A stretch of DNA of 6,821 nucleotides from Candidatus Aenigmatarchaeota archaeon (GTDB taxonomy: Archaea > Aenigmatarchaeota > Aenigmatarchaeia > CG10238-14), in contig JAPLUX010000178.1 of NCBI GenBank assembly GCA_026397455.1, forward strand, positions 1 through 6,821, read 5' to 3'. Position numbers and translations under genes: made by a program. Below, piece by piece: positions 1 through 6,154 of the stretch. Numbering within the stretch: position 1 is the first letter of the stretch; each line of letters starts with the position of its first letter. The notes under the pieces are model-generated. The model saw nothing but the letters and a program-made list of their open reading frames with translations, was not told the origin of the DNA and searched no databases.

Positions 1-63
1 GTAACAGACAACCCACTTATGCAACAGAAGACAGTTTTGCAACATAGAATAATTTCAGAAAAC

Positions 64-609
64 TTAACAAGATATGGATGTTCCTGAGTCAGTGCATGTA
101 ATATCATTGCTGCTTATGGTATAATGTGTCTTGTTCAACAGACAGCAATAATCCCTTGCATAGTTGTCCCTTAGATCGCTTTTATCATCGTTGCAATTAT
201 CTAAGTCATTACCACAAGCATCCAAATCGCTACTGTATGCATTTCTAACATTCTCACAACTGTTCAAATCATTGTTGCAAGATGATAGAGAATCGCTCGC
301 ACTCTTTTTTTCGTTCTCGCACTTGATTAAAGAAGTGGATTTAGTGGATAAAGCATTGTTACATGTATCTAGGTTTGTGTTAGATGCGTTCAAACTTGAA
401 AAAAGGAATTGATTCTGATCTTTGCATGTTTTCAAATGATTCTCCATATCAGTCTTATTAGTTTCTAATATTTTGACATAACTACCTGTTGAGTAGTTGA
501 AGTAACAAAGGATAGCTATAGTTGTTATCAGGATTAAAGAAATGATTAATGGTTTATTGATACTTGGTTTATTGTAATTAGTACTCCATGAATTCTTTAC
601 CCATCCCAT
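64..609 (-). CDS. Membrane-anchored extracellular coiled-coil protein with heptad-spaced cysteines
   Basis: I do not recognise a named family. The 181-aa product has a short basic N-terminus (Lys 5, 14, 19), one hydrophobic helix at about residues 21-38, then a long polar helix to about residue 150. In that helix the motif Leu-x-x-Cys recurs in one register: Cys 62, 83, 97, 111, 118, 132 and 139 are all separated by multiples of seven, each with Leu three residues before it. This puts Leu at heptad position a and Cys at d. A short tail carries CysCys 155-156, Cys 172 and a C-terminal Cys 181. The positive-inside rule predicts N-in/C-out, so the cysteines would be outside and could form interchain disulfides in a parallel coiled coil. 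Sequons at Asn 51, 74 and 159 fit an exported domain. The ATG is supported by AAGGTG (615-620) five bases upstream. It is the last gene of the unit, 25 nt after the winged-helix gene. The gene call is secure; the function is unknown. Confidence 0.85.
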   Translation of the reverse strand: MGWVKNSWSTNYNKPSINKPLIISLILITTIAILCYFNYSTGSYVKILETNKTDMENHLKTCKDQNQFLFSSLNASNTNLDTCNNALSTKSTSLIKCENEKKSASDSLSSCNNDLNSCENVRNAYSSDLDACGNDLDNCNDDKSDLRDNYARDYCCLLNKTHYTISSNDITCTDSGTSISC

Positions 610-634
610 TCTTACACCTTAATTCTTAAAACAG

Positions 635-982
635 TTATTTGGCTATCCTCTTTTCTCTGAACGAAAGCCTAACTTCTGGGATGGTTGGGGGTGTGTTGAT
701 GATGTCGATTGTGTTTTCTACAGCCCTTAACCCTTTCAAAGTAAGGACATAAGAACTACTCTTTTTAGTGATGAACCCTCCATCTGTCAACAGTTTTATA
801 TGTTTGTATACTTCACTGCTGCCTATTGGAATGCCCATTCTTTCGAAGTATTTGGTCATCACGGTGTAACCCATCGGCTCGTTCTTGAGGATGAATAGCA
901 ATAGTAATCGTTTTCCAGAAGCAAAGGCCTGACTCACATCAAAAATGTCTTGGACTGTTTGGGGCTTCATAGTAATTACCAT
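635..982 (-). CDS. Winged helix-turn-helix DNA-binding protein
   Basis: A 115-aa protein with the layout of a small archaeal winged-helix transcription regulator of the broad MarR/PadR/ArsR-like type. Helix 1 is at about residues 10-33, helix 2 at 38-50, the recognition helix at about 54-67 ([11 protein letters not shown]), the wing at about 68-82 ([14 protein letters not shown]), and a C-terminal helix at 83-95 may mediate dimerisation. A basic tail (RLSFREKR) follows. There is no ligand domain and no metal-binding Cys/His cluster. The ATG overlaps the end of the 878-aa gene as ATGGTAA (976-982), which suggests coupled translation. AAAAGG at 995-1000 lies 12 nt upstream, a little far. A second in-frame ATG at 970 (MKPQTV) is a possible alternative start. 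Its place inside a surface-protein operon suggests it regulates that operon or another surface gene, but the target is not visible. Confidence 0.88.
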   Translation of the reverse strand: MVITMKPQTVQDIFDVSQAFASGKRLLLLFILKNEPMGYTVMTKYFERMGIPIGSSEVYKHIKLLTDGGFITKKSSSYVLTLKGLRAVENTIDIINTPPTIPEVRLSFREKRIAK

Positions 983-3612
983 TTAGTGAATAAACCTTTT
1001 AAGCTTGAAGTAGAAAAGAATTTAAACTTTTGTATTGAAGTCCTCCATCCTTTTCCGTAAGTATAACTACCTTTATTGTTTGCAAACTCGAATTTTACCT
1101 TGAAGATTTTCAAGAGTATCACGATGATGATGATTATGATGACTGTTGCAATTGGTATCGAATAAGCACTGATAGCGGCATAAAACCCTGTCAAAGATGA
1201 GGGTTTTTCTTCTGGAATTGTGGTTGTTGTTTCTGGGATAGTTGTTGTGGTTGGAACAGTGGTAGAGGTTGTTGTTACAATGATTCTCTCTTTTAACATC
1301 AGAGTGAATGCCTTTTCGATTGTTTTTCTACCGTCATCCGAGTCTGCTGATGCCTTCAGTTTGACATAAAATGTGTAGATGTGAGCATCTTCTGGTATAG
1401 TTATCTCGAGCGAAACGTCTCTTGATTCGCCCTGATCCATTCTACTGTATCCAGTCGGTGAAATGCTGTACCAAGATGTGTTAAGGCCTTCAGATTCCAG
1501 GCTGAATTGGATGTTTATAAGCCCGTAATTTAGATCGCTCTTGAATTTACCAGACAAGTTTATTTTGTCGCCTATATCTGCCTCGACTTTATCTGGGAAG
1601 CCGATGAAACTAGCATTTCCAGAGTAAGTGTAACTTGTTCCACCGCCACCACTTACTGAAGGTTTAGCTGCTACTGATATACTCGTTGAATTGTTGTTGT
1701 TATCTTCGTTTGATTCTGAAATTGTGTTGTTTGGATCAGCGATGAATTCTATCGTATGAGAGCCTTTCTGAGCACTGTACCAGATGAATTCTAAGTCTGT
1801 TGAGTCGCCGAAAGATAGAGAAATAGTCTTACTTGATATGAAAGTTCCGTCGACTCTAAGTTCTACGTTAAATTTATTGGCATAGTATTCTCCTATGTTC
1901 TTAACGTTTGCATTAATTTTTATGTTATTTCCTTCTGTTGGAGAAGTTGAAACGATAAAGATAGAACCAACCGTCAAATCAGGAAAGTCGTGCAAGCTAT
2001 CTCCGTTGAAGATTTGTTCATATTTTCCGTCTCCGTTAACGTCTATTAGATATTCGTTCTTACCATCACCGTTTAAGTCACTTTCTGTAATATTGGTAAG
2101 AATATTATCATCAGGATCCCAGTATTTGGCTGGAAGTGTGTTGTTTATTCCTATAATAAAATCATTTTTTCCATCTTTATCACCGTCAACGATGTACAAT
2201 AATCTTGAAGAAGCATCAGCATCTGCATACTTATCATAAGATCCGTTCAAGTCTGTATCCAAAGCCCTCTCTGGCTTGGAATCAGAATCAACATCCCTTA
2301 TGACTACAAAACCATTAATTTTTGAATTATATATAATATCTGTTTTATTGTCACCGTTAGTATCTATGTAATAATCGGAATCTATTCTGGTAACGTTCGT
2401 TAATATTCCATGATCAGGATCCCAGTATTTTAGACAATATCCACAGGCTGAACCTTGTATTAACCAATCTGTCATCCCATCAAAGTCAGCATCCATTGGA
2501 ATACCAACGGTATTATGACTTGGGTCTTGGTATACCTCAAAACCATCGTCTGTTATGTTGTTTTGATTGATGGCTGTTTCATTTAAACCATCGTCATCCA
2601 CGTCAAGAAAGACTTGATAAGGAAGTGTTCTGCATGCGTCGCCTAAACCGTCAACATCAGAGTCTTTTTGGTCTGGGTTTGGAACAGTAGGACAATTATC
2701 GATGTTATTTGGAACACTATCGCTGTCTTTGTCTAAATCACAAACATCGCCTAAACCGTCTTTGTCTAAATCCTTTTGATCTACATTAGGTACTTTAGGA
2801 CAGTTATCGCATGTATCGCCTAAACCGTCAACATCAGAGTCTTTTTGGTCTGGGTTTGGAACAGTAGGACAATTATCTTTGTAATCATATACAGTATCGT
2901 TATCTTTATCAGTCAAAATCCAATTGACAGATTTTTTAAACAAATATATCGTATCATCAGTCCAGTACAATGGGTTTGCGATACCAAAAAAGACAATTCT
3001 TGCTTTGTTTGTTTTATCGTTATAAAGAGTTGTATTGGCTTCGGCTATGGCTATCACACCATTTCTAATACTAGATGATAAAGTGGCTATGAATTTGAGC
3101 TTAGTTCTGCTATCTACAATGTTGATCATGCTTTTTCCTTCTACTACATTGACTTGGATAATTTGATCGATTGAATAATCAGAAGTTATTTCAGTCGAAT
3201 TGTCAACGATTCTAATTCTTTGAAATGAAGTACTGAAAACATTGCTTAAACCACCCAATGAAACCCATTCCCAGTCATCCGGATAAAAGTAATCTACTGC
3301 TACAGTTGGATAATCGTTGACCGGAACGTCAGCAACAAAACTATCCAGTCTATCAGAATTGGGTGCATCTCCAGGTCTTCCTGCCACCACAATAAAATCA
3401 AAATCAGAATAGGTTGGGTTTGAATCTTTATCTATGGGAATAACTGTAAAACCCATGTCTTTCAATATGTTGCTGATTCTTTTCTCATAATTTTGAGATA
3501 AACTAGTAGAATTCTTGACGATCAATGCCACTGTTGCTGCATAACCAGACGAAAATGTTAAGGAAAAGAGAATAAAGATTAAAGATAGCGAGAAAAATGT
3601 GTTAAATTTCAA
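976..3612 (-). CDS. Large secreted, membrane-anchored calcium-binding surface protein (TSP3 repeats, CARDB-like)
   Basis: An 878-aa probable cell-surface protein. Domains in order: signal peptide 1-26 (ending SGYA); an alpha/beta domain 27-233 whose ends resemble the ThuA/GATase1-like fold (alternating strands such as FDFIVVAG and RIVFFG, then [17 protein letters not shown]) but with no obvious catalytic Cys; three thrombospondin type 3 repeats 235-327 (DNCPxVPNxDQKDxDxDGLGDxC); a tandem duplicated DxDxDG region 335-540 with KYWDPD at 395 and 496; a CARDB-like beta domain about 544-645; a Gly-rich linker 654-658; a second beta-sandwich 665-775; a Thr stalk 779-800; a membrane helix about 812-835; and a basic 43-residue tail. 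More than a dozen N-x-S/T sequons are present. The TSP3 and DxDxDG loops imply calcium binding. The start is TTG, set by GGAGAGGA six nt upstream and by the intact signal peptide; the next Met (53) would destroy it. An adhesin or structural surface role is likely, and the ligand is unknown. Confidence 0.9.
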   Translation of the reverse strand: MKFNTFFSLSLIFILFSLTFSSGYAATVALIVKNSTSLSQNYEKRISNILKDMGFTVIPIDKDSNPTYSDFDFIVVAGRPGDAPNSDRLDSFVADVPVNDYPTVAVDYFYPDDWEWVSLGGLSNVFSTSFQRIRIVDNSTEITSDYSIDQIIQVNVVEGKSMINIVDSRTKLKFIATLSSSIRNGVIAIAEANTTLYNDKTNKARIVFFGIANPLYWTDDTIYLFKKSVNWILTDKDNDTVYDYKDNCPTVPNPDQKDSDVDGLGDTCDNCPKVPNVDQKDLDKDGLGDVCDLDKDSDSVPNNIDNCPTVPNPDQKDSDVDGLGDACRTLPYQVFLDVDDDGLNETAINQNNITDDGFEVYQDPSHNTVGIPMDADFDGMTDWLIQGSACGYCLKYWDPDHGILTNVTRIDSDYYIDTNGDNKTDIIYNSKINGFVVIRDVDSDSKPERALDTDLNGSYDKYADADASSRLLYIVDGDKDGKNDFIIGINNTLPAKYWDPDDNILTNITESDLNGDGKNEYLIDVNGDGKYEQIFNGDSLHDFPDLTVGSIFIVSTSPTEGNNIKINANVKNIGEYYANKFNVELRVDGTFISSKTISLSFGDSTDLEFIWYSAQKGSHTIEFIADPNNTISESNEDNNNNSTSISVAAKPSVSGGGGTSYTYSGNASFIGFPDKVEADIGDKINLSGKFKSDLNYGLINIQFSLESEGLNTSWYSISPTGYSRMDQGESRDVSLEITIPEDAHIYTFYVKLKASADSDDGRKTIEKAFTLMLKERIIVTTTSTTVPTTTTIPETTTTIPEEKPSSLTGFYAAISAYSIPIATVIIIIIIVILLKIFKVKFEFANNKGSYTYGKGWRTSIQKFKFFSTSSLKGLFTKW
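1021..1026 (-). promoter_or_regulatory. Possible internal TATA box for the winged-helix gene
   Basis: On the minus strand the context AAAGTTTAAAT closely matches the TATA-like element upstream of position 5941. It lies 38-44 nt before the winged-helix ATG, so transcription would begin near 998 and leave a leader of about 16 nt that includes AAAAGG. It sits within codons of the 878-aa protein's tail, so the match may be chance. Confidence 0.3.
2110..2430 (-). repeat. 101-codon tandem repeat in the DxDxDG region, marked by an 18-bp exact match
   Basis: An 18-base string is identical at 2110-2127 and 2413-2430, offset 303 nt (101 codons). It encodes KYWDPD, and the protein following it is also similar: ILTNVT in one copy, ILTNIT in the other. 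The upstream halves align as VFLDVDDDG...[12 protein letters not shown] against VIRDVDSDS...[12 protein letters not shown]. This indicates an older duplication of a calcium-binding unit of about 100 residues. Confidence 0.75.
2639..2877 (-). repeat. Perfect 62-bp direct repeat encoding TSP3 units 1 and 3
   Basis: Positions 2639-2700 and 2816-2877 are identical over 62 bases, offset by 177 nt (59 codons). A further five matching bases lie just beyond two mismatches on the left. They encode [21 protein letters not shown] in the third and first TSP3 units. The middle unit (about 2748-2810) has clearly diverged at the DNA level. Confidence 0.95.
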
Positions 3613-4116
3613 TTAAGATCCTCTCCGTTTAACTCTAACGAATTTTTTAATCAGTAACGCGACTATTATCAGAATTACTATTATACCAGCAATTAATTGT
3701 AGTGGATATTCTATTTTTATAGGTTGTTTGCCTGAAACGTATACTGTTATTTTTGCTGGTAAAGCTATCGGAGAGGTTATATTTGTGATATAATTGACGG
3801 TTATTTCTCCTGTATAAGTCCCTGGAATTTTAGATTTGGTCGTGAAATTCAAGGTTGTATTTGTTTTTGGTTCTATGCTGAAACTGGGGTTTTCTATGTT
3901 TATGACTTCGGTTATATTACCAGTAACATTAGCGTCTATTTTCAACGTGATATTGTTGAGGTTAGCGATGTATAATGAACTTTGAACGACTTGAGAAGTA
4001 TTTAGACGAACTGTCATCATTGGTGGTCTTAAATAAATCAATAAAGCATTTCCTGTTTGAAACAAGAGTAATGAAAACAATACAAGAATTGAGGTTGTAA
4101 ATAATTTTTTATTCAT
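3613..4116 (-). CDS. Small secreted Ig-like protein with C-terminal membrane anchor
   Basis: A 167-aa protein with a signal peptide (1-24, ending TGNA), one beta-sandwich ectodomain (about 25-128), a membrane helix (about 138-156) and a basic cytoplasmic end (KKFVRVKRRGS). The ectodomain has the strand pattern of archaeal and bacterial Ig-like beta-sandwich domains; LNFTTKSKIPGTYTGEITV is typical of their last strands. Seven sequons (Asn 39, 55, 63, 67, 86, 90, 112) crowd into about 75 residues, so heavy N-glycosylation is expected if the organism has an AglB-type transferase. The ATG is preceded by GGTGA (4121-4125) four nt away. It is the first gene of the four-gene unit and abuts the 878-aa gene in the same frame. 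It may be an assembly partner or anchor for that protein; this is an inference from position only. Confidence 0.85.
   Translation of the reverse strand: MNKKLFTTSILVLFSLLLFQTGNALLIYLRPPMMTVRLNTSQVVQSSLYIANLNNITLKIDANVTGNITEVINIENPSFSIEPKTNTTLNFTTKSKIPGTYTGEITVNYITNITSPIALPAKITVYVSGKQPIKIEYPLQLIAGIIVILIIVALLIKKFVRVKRRGS
3619..3626 (-). promoter_or_regulatory. Strong ribosome binding site inside the upstream gene that selects a TTG start
   Basis: The minus strand reads GGAGAGGA, then TCTTAA, then TTG at 3612. The Shine-Dalgarno sequence lies in the last Arg-Arg-Gly codons of the 167-aa gene. The six-base spacer contains that gene's TAA stop. This supports TTG as the true start of the 878-aa protein and suggests termination-reinitiation coupling. 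Confidence 0.8.
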
Positions 4117-4120
4117 ATTT

Positions 4121-4147
4121 TCACCACTTATCAGATGTATATTTCAT
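4121..4147 (-). other. Possible 8-codon leader ORF ahead of the surface operon
   Basis: The minus strand encodes MKYTSDKW followed by TGA. The ATG at 4147 lies about where transcription should begin if the TATA-like element at 4172-4177 is used (about 25 nt downstream), so it could be translated as a leaderless ORF. Its TGA lies inside the GGTGA Shine-Dalgarno of the 167-aa gene. An ORF this short may be chance. Confidence 0.25.
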
Positions 4148-4165
4148 ATTACTACTTTACAGGAA

Positions 4166-4177
4166 TAAAGATTTAAA
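4166..4177 (-). promoter_or_regulatory. Probable promoter (TATA box) of the four-gene surface operon
   Basis: The minus strand reads TTTAAATCTTTA, the same 12-mer found upstream of the 5941 gene. It is embedded in a 14-bp perfect palindrome, AAGATTTAAATCTT (4168-4181). Transcription is expected near 4148-4150, giving a leader of about 32 nt that carries the GGTGA site. The palindrome could also be a site for a dimeric regulator. Confidence 0.6.
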
Positions 4178-4204
4178 TCTTATCTGCCATGATAATTCTT
4201 TTTT

Positions 4205-4226
4205 CAGGAAATAGAAAATTTTCCTG
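4205..4226. repeat. Intergenic inverted repeat CAGGAAA/TTTCCTG
   Basis: A 7-bp perfect stem (4205-4211 with 4220-4226) surrounds an 8-nt loop. It lies about 25 nt upstream of the TATA palindrome of the surface operon. On the minus strand it is followed by an A-run, so it is not a classical terminator for the upstream unit; an operator is possible. Confidence 0.45.
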
Positions 4227-4237
4227 CTTTTATAGAC

Positions 4238-4246
4238 AAAATAAAA
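4238..4246 (-). terminator. Possible T-rich terminator after the 436-aa gene
   Basis: The minus strand carries TTTTATTTT about 45 nt after the TAA of the 436-aa gene. Archaeal termination is often directed by T-rich tracts without a hairpin. The tract lies between that stop and the promoter of the next unit, as expected for a terminator, but it is short. Confidence 0.35.
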
Positions 4247-4289
4247 GATTTTTCTACCTTATTTAAATAAATTTTCTATAGAATAGGAA

Positions 4290-5600
4290 TTACTTTCTTT
4301 TTATCTTCTTGTCCATCTCTAAAGCTCTATTTCTCATTTCTTCCATCGATTTATTCCTTGATTCGACGTTTATTTTTGGTTGTTCTTCTGGTTTTATTAC
4401 TTCCATTTTTGGTTGTTCTTTCATTTTTACTTCCAGATATTTAGGACTCTCTACGTTTACAGTAACATGCCCTTTCTTGGATGGCTTACCCGATGAAAAT
4501 TTATAAGATGGGAAAATTCCTTTAATTCTACCGTTGAGTTTCCAAACTGCTATTCCAGCTCCAGCCAAGATTATTATTCCTGAAATTGGATAGATATACT
4601 GTGAAAAATCTGGTAATACGAAAAGACCTGTATATTGTGATGTTATTTCATTTCCGGTTTCATTTACTTGTTGAGCAGTAACGCATGAATTATCGACTAT
4701 GCATTGTGATTCAATATTACAACCGCTTGGATTGCATGTTCTCTGTTGTTTCATCTGTGTTTGATCGCATGGACTTTCACCACAAGCTAAGTTTGACCAA
4801 GAGTTACAAGTACATTCAGTTACAGTTGTGGCTGTTCTAATAGTAGTTGTTGTGTATATTCCACCATCTGAATAACTACTTCCACTATAACTGTTATCAT
4901 TATTTGAAGATTCAGTCGTTGTGGTTGTTGTTGTGGATGTGGTTGTTGTGGTTGTTATTTGTGGTTCACCTAAAACATAAACTGAAAAACTTGTTAATTC
5001 TGTCGATGCAAAGCCATTGACTCTCGTTGTAGTTTTATTGGTCCATTGTTCATTGCAAGTGTTGGTCGAATCATTATAAGAACCACATCTGTATATGGTC
5101 AAGTTCTGCTCATTGTTTACGGACAAACCGGAATACTTAATCTTCAGAGTTATACCAGTGAACGGGAAGCCACTTGGAACTGAAATCTTATAAGCCTTGT
5201 GTACTCTTACATTTGGTATTGTTGGTATCAAAGAATCCATGACTATTTCCGATTTACCAGACAATTTTGTTATGTTAACATTCTTGAGGAGTGTGTTTAA
5301 AACAGAAGAATCAAAGTCTATTTTTAGGTCGATTATTGGATTTGTTGTAGATAAAGTTCCATAACCATTGATATTCGATGAGTTTAATATTGTAGAATTG
5401 TTGGGAGCATAAAGACTGACCATAGCCGATCTGATTTGTCCATGGCCATTTGTTATGTTTAATGATATATTATTCATCGACGGTTGAGGAATATCACAAA
5501 CAGTTCTTTTACAAGTCCCACCAAGTGATTTACAACAAGCAGTATCACAAGAAGTTGATGGTGTACTTTTTGGTTGATTGTTACTACATTGCCAAGTCAC
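4290..5600 (-). CDS. Cys-rich, Thr-stalked membrane-anchored surface protein lacking its own signal peptide (probable C-terminal part of a split gene)
   Basis: A 436-aa product from GTG. Domains: Cys-rich segment 5-35 (Cys 5, 18, 22, 23, 30, 35); beta-rich domain about 42-210 ending in an archaeal surface-protein pattern (YRCGSYNDSTNTCNEQW ... TSFSVYVLGE); Thr stalk 216-229 and a second Thr patch 250-260; a thrombospondin type 1-like module 263-306 (CNSW, then QQRTCNPSGC, eight Cys in all); membrane helix about 338-354; and a long basic tail 355-436 ending in a charged helix. Ten sequons in the ectodomain say it is exported, yet no signal peptide follows the GTG. The frame stays open upstream of the GTG to 5625 (reading CCSSDGHK), overlapping the end of the signal-peptide ORF at 5941. 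I infer that the two are one gene interrupted by a one-base deletion or its equivalent, real or from assembly. Otherwise it is a translationally coupled GTGA pair. Domain calls are moderately sure. Confidence 0.75.
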   Translation of the reverse strand: MTWQCSNNQPKSTPSTSCDTACCKSLGGTCKRTVCDIPQPSMNNISLNITNGHGQIRSAMVSLYAPNNSTILNSSNINGYGTLSTTNPIIDLKIDFDSSVLNTLLKNVNITKLSGKSEIVMDSLIPTIPNVRVHKAYKISVPSGFPFTGITLKIKYSGLSVNNEQNLTIYRCGSYNDSTNTCNEQWTNKTTTRVNGFASTELTSFSVYVLGEPQITTTTTTSTTTTTTTESSNNDNSYSGSSYSDGGIYTTTTIRTATTVTECTCNSWSNLACGESPCDQTQMKQQRTCNPSGCNIESQCIVDNSCVTAQQVNETGNEITSQYTGLFVLPDFSQYIYPISGIIILAGAGIAVWKLNGRIKGIFPSYKFSSGKPSKKGHVTVNVESPKYLEVKMKEQPKMEVIKPEEQPKINVESRNKSMEEMRNRALEMDKKIKRK

Positions 5601-5941
5601 TTTATGACCATCACTCGAACAACATCATCGCTACCAATGTTGATCTGTAAGGGAACTTGTTTTGTTTCCCTTGCACTTAAGCTGGCTTCAGTTCCATATA
5701 CATAATTCAAAAGATTAGAAAGAGGTGTGAACGTAATGTTTAAAGCCTGATTATTGGTGTTAGTTATATTAAGGTTATAGTTTATTATAGTGGCATCTGA
5801 TGGATAGTCAGCATACACAACATTAAAATTATAAGTAGGAACACCGTTCTGATTTCTTATTATCGGGTTTGAACAGGCATTTACCAATGATGCTAACATT
5901 AAGGATGCTAACAAGAATATTTCTACAAAATTTTTTCTCAT
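5597..5941 (-). CDS. Short secreted beta-domain protein (probable N-terminal part of the split surface gene)
   Basis: A 114-aa product with a clear signal peptide (1-22, ending SLVNA). One beta-rich domain follows (about 35-113; strands include IINYNLNIT, ALNITF and KQVPLQINI) with sequons at Asn 58 and 68. It resembles the Ig-like domain of the 167-aa protein but has no membrane helix or other anchor. The ORF stops within a GTGA overlap with the 436-aa ORF, which supplies exactly the parts missing here. The ATG is preceded by AAAGGAAG (5947-5954), with the AGGA core seven nt upstream. Cys 23 follows the cleavage region, but the preceding residues (Val-Asn-Ala) do not make a good lipobox. As it stands it could be a soluble secreted protein; I favour a frame-disrupted N-terminus. 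Confidence 0.75.
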   Translation of the reverse strand: MRKNFVEIFLLASLMLASLVNACSNPIIRNQNGVPTYNFNVVYADYPSDATIINYNLNITNTNNQALNITFTPLSNLLNYVYGTEASLSARETKQVPLQINIGSDDVVRVMVIK

Positions 5942-5970
5942 TTTATCTTCCTTTACTACTGTTTAATGGT

Positions 5971-5982
5971 TAAAGATTTAAA
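5971..5982 (-). promoter_or_regulatory. Probable promoter (TATA box) of the 5941 gene
   Basis: The minus strand reads TTTAAATCTTTA, identical to the element at 4166-4177. Transcription should begin near 5953-5955, leaving a leader of about 12-14 nt, just enough to hold the AAAGGAAG ribosome binding site. Confidence 0.6.
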
Positions 5983-6002
5983 CTTTACGTGAAAAAAAAT
6001 CA

Positions 6003-6034
6003 AAAATCCTCCAAAAAAAATGGAGGTAGATTTT
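6003..6034. repeat. Hairpin between the divergent promoters with GGAGG on both strands
   Basis: CCTCCA (6008-6013) pairs with TGGAGG (6021-6026) across a seven-A loop. AAAAT (6003-6007) then pairs with ATTTT (6030-6034) past a three-base bulge. It lies roughly midway between the two divergent genes. It could be an operator or a short transcript's structure. No T-run follows that would make it a terminator for a neighbouring gene. Confidence 0.5.
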
Positions 6035-6115
6035 GGATCACCGAATTTCTGGAGTTTTCTTGTAAAAGATAATTAGTATCTTATATTATCTCATTTGTGA
6101 AGAAGAAATCTAGAT

Positions 6116-6121
6116 TTTAAA
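6116..6121 (+). promoter_or_regulatory. Possible TATA box of the seven-helix gene
   Basis: TTTAAA in the context TAGATTTTAAATCC lies 34 nt before the ATG at 6155. Transcription near 6143-6145 would leave a leader of only about 11 nt with no Shine-Dalgarno sequence, so initiation may be nearly leaderless. TTATATTA at 6081-6088 is an alternative. Confidence 0.4.
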
Positions 6122-6154
6122 TCCAAGGAAAAGTATTTGAAAGTAACGTTTTAA

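Noticed and set aside
1..63. Minus-strand ORF from ATG at 46 running off the left edge
   Set aside because: Only about 15 codons are visible, with no ribosome binding site upstream and no recognisable sequence.
164..412. Plus-strand open frame of 82 codons opposite the coiled-coil gene
   Set aside because: It is the antisense of a repetitive Leu/Ser/Asn/Cys coding region. It has no ribosome binding site or recognisable protein, and the opposite strand has a clear signal-bearing gene.
1895..2239. Plus-strand open frame of 114 codons opposite the DxDxDG region
   Set aside because: The frame is open because the sense strand is rich in Asp and Asn codons. The antisense product is low-complexity Ser/Phe/Pro and has no start context.
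2631..2990. Dockerin or EF-hand protein
   Set aside because: The repeats carry the DNCPxxxNxDQxDxDxDGxGDxC pattern specific to thrombospondin type 3 units, not the dockerin F-hand.
4915..4960. GTT/GTG low-complexity run that could suggest a CRISPR array or microsatellite
   Set aside because: It encodes the Thr stalk with mixed ACN codons, and there are no spacers. The run at 1218-1280 has the same explanation.
5450..5650. Plus-strand open frame across the junction of the 114-aa and 436-aa ORFs
   Set aside because: It has no ribosome binding site or domain and lies opposite Cys-rich coding sequence. I treat it as a shadow rather than as an explanation of the junction.
5870..5941. Lipoprotein signal in the 114-aa ORF
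   Set aside because: Cys 23 follows the signal region, but Val-Asn-Ala before it is a poor lipobox because of Asn at minus two. An ordinary signal peptide explains it.
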